DNA of 15,051 bases from NCBI GenBank assembly GCA_017620115.1, contig JAFZRB010000267.1, forward strand, positions 1-15,051, in the 5' to 3' direction. Below the pieces are notes generated by a model. It did not search any database, was not told where the DNA came from, and saw nothing but the letters and a program-made list of their open reading frames with translations. This stretch comes from Clostridia bacterium. GTDB taxonomy: Bacteria; Bacillota; Clostridia; Christensenellales; Aristaeellaceae. Positions within the stretch are counted from its first letter, which is position 1, and each line of letters begins with the position of its first letter. The position numbers were made by a program, and so were the translations under genes. Below are positions 14,646 to 15,051 of the stretch, one piece after another.

Positions 14646-15051
14646 ATGGGCGCATTTGATTCACTGAAGAACATCAATCGCGACAACTGGAAAAAGGTGC
14701 TGGCGCAGTTCGTCAAATTCGGGCTCATCGGCGTGTCCAACACGCTGATTTCCACGTTCGTATACTATATATTCATCTGGATCAGTCGCGATCTCTACAT
14801 GATAGGAAACGCGGTGGGCTGGATCGTGAGCGTCGCGAACAGTTTCTATTGGAACAACCGCTTCGTATTCAAAGACTCTGAATTCAGCTGGCCCAAGAAA
14901 CTGCTGAGGACGTACATCGCCTATCTGGGCGGATTCCTCGTTGGATCGGCTACGCTCGCGCTCCAGGTGCATGTTCTGGGCATTTCGGAATGGCTTGCGC
15001 CGTGGATCAATCTGGCTATCACGATACCCGTCAATTTCGCGCTCAACAAAT
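14646..15051 (+). CDS. GtrA-family membrane protein (lipid-linked sugar flippase), 3' end cut by window
   Basis: The first 135 codons of a GtrA/GtcA-family protein, a small four-helix membrane protein thought to move undecaprenyl-phosphate sugars across the membrane. Seen are the family's opening FVKFGLIGVSNTLIS (23-37), the second helix, the conserved loop NSFYWNNRFVFKD (65-77), a third helix near 88-108, and a fourth containing ITIPVNFALNK at the cut. Family members are about 130-160 residues, so probably only 10-20 residues are missing. GGGAG lies 9 bases before the ATG, and the gene starts 41 bases after the second GT2 gene. The pairing with a GtrB-like enzyme makes a complete loading and flipping module; its GT-C partner could be the large upstream protein or a gene beyond the right edge. 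Confidence 0.9.
   Translation, partial: MGAFDSLKNINRDNWKKVLAQFVKFGLIGVSNTLISTFVYYIFIWISRDLYMIGNAVGWIVSVANSFYWNNRFVFKDSEFSWPKKLLRTYIAYLGGFLVGSATLALQVHVLGISEWLAPWINLAITIPVNFALNK

Overview
The window looks like a chromosomal piece of a GC-rich, Gram-positive-type anaerobe, most likely a Clostridia-class Bacillota. The reasons are strong AGGAGG-like ribosome binding sites on nearly every gene, sigma-A-type promoters in AT-rich gaps, a lipoprotein with a Pro/Thr/Glu-rich linker, and a non-mevalonate isoprenoid gene next to it. The assignment is inferred from style and gene content, not from any marker gene. I see no tRNA, rRNA, CRISPR array, transposase or phage gene.

Layout. (1) Positions 1-1322, minus strand: a PsbP/Mog1-like lipoprotein gene followed 15 bases later by ispE, which runs off the left edge. 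(2) Positions 1323-1563: a divergent promoter region with a 10-bp palindrome between the two promoters. (3) Positions 1564-7411, plus strand: wecE (dTDP-4-amino-4,6-dideoxygalactose transaminase), a translationally coupled family 3 acyltransferase, and an unusual 1227-residue protein that joins a signal peptide, two GLUG-like beta-helix repeats and a multi-pass GT-C-type membrane glycosyltransferase. (4) Positions 7412-7605: a near-consensus promoter and a structured leader of about 125 bases. (5) Positions 7606-15051, plus strand: an ATP-grasp ligase, an SDR-family sugar epimerase/dehydratase, a GtrB/ArnC-like GT2 enzyme, two overlapping small EmrE/ArnE-ArnF-like membrane proteins, rmlA, rmlB, a second GtrB-like GT2 enzyme, and a GtrA-like flippase cut by the right edge.

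How the genes may work together (inference). RmlA and RmlB make dTDP-4-keto-6-deoxyglucose. WecE would aminate it to dTDP-4-amino-4,6-dideoxygalactose (dTDP-Fuc4N). RmlC and RmlD, needed for dTDP-rhamnose, are absent from the window. The two GT2 enzymes would load sugars onto undecaprenyl phosphate, the ArnE/ArnF-like pair and the GtrA protein would move the lipid-linked sugars across the membrane, and the GT-C protein would transfer sugar to an envelope acceptor outside the cell. The order of activities parallels the Gram-negative Arn pathway (4-aminotransferase, GT2, EmrE-like pair, GT-C) and the CsbB/GtcA/YfhO three-component glycosylation systems of Gram-positive bacteria. The acyltransferase and the ATP-grasp enzyme could further modify the sugar. 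The beta-helix/GT-C fusion and the two parallel sugar-export modules are the most interesting parts.
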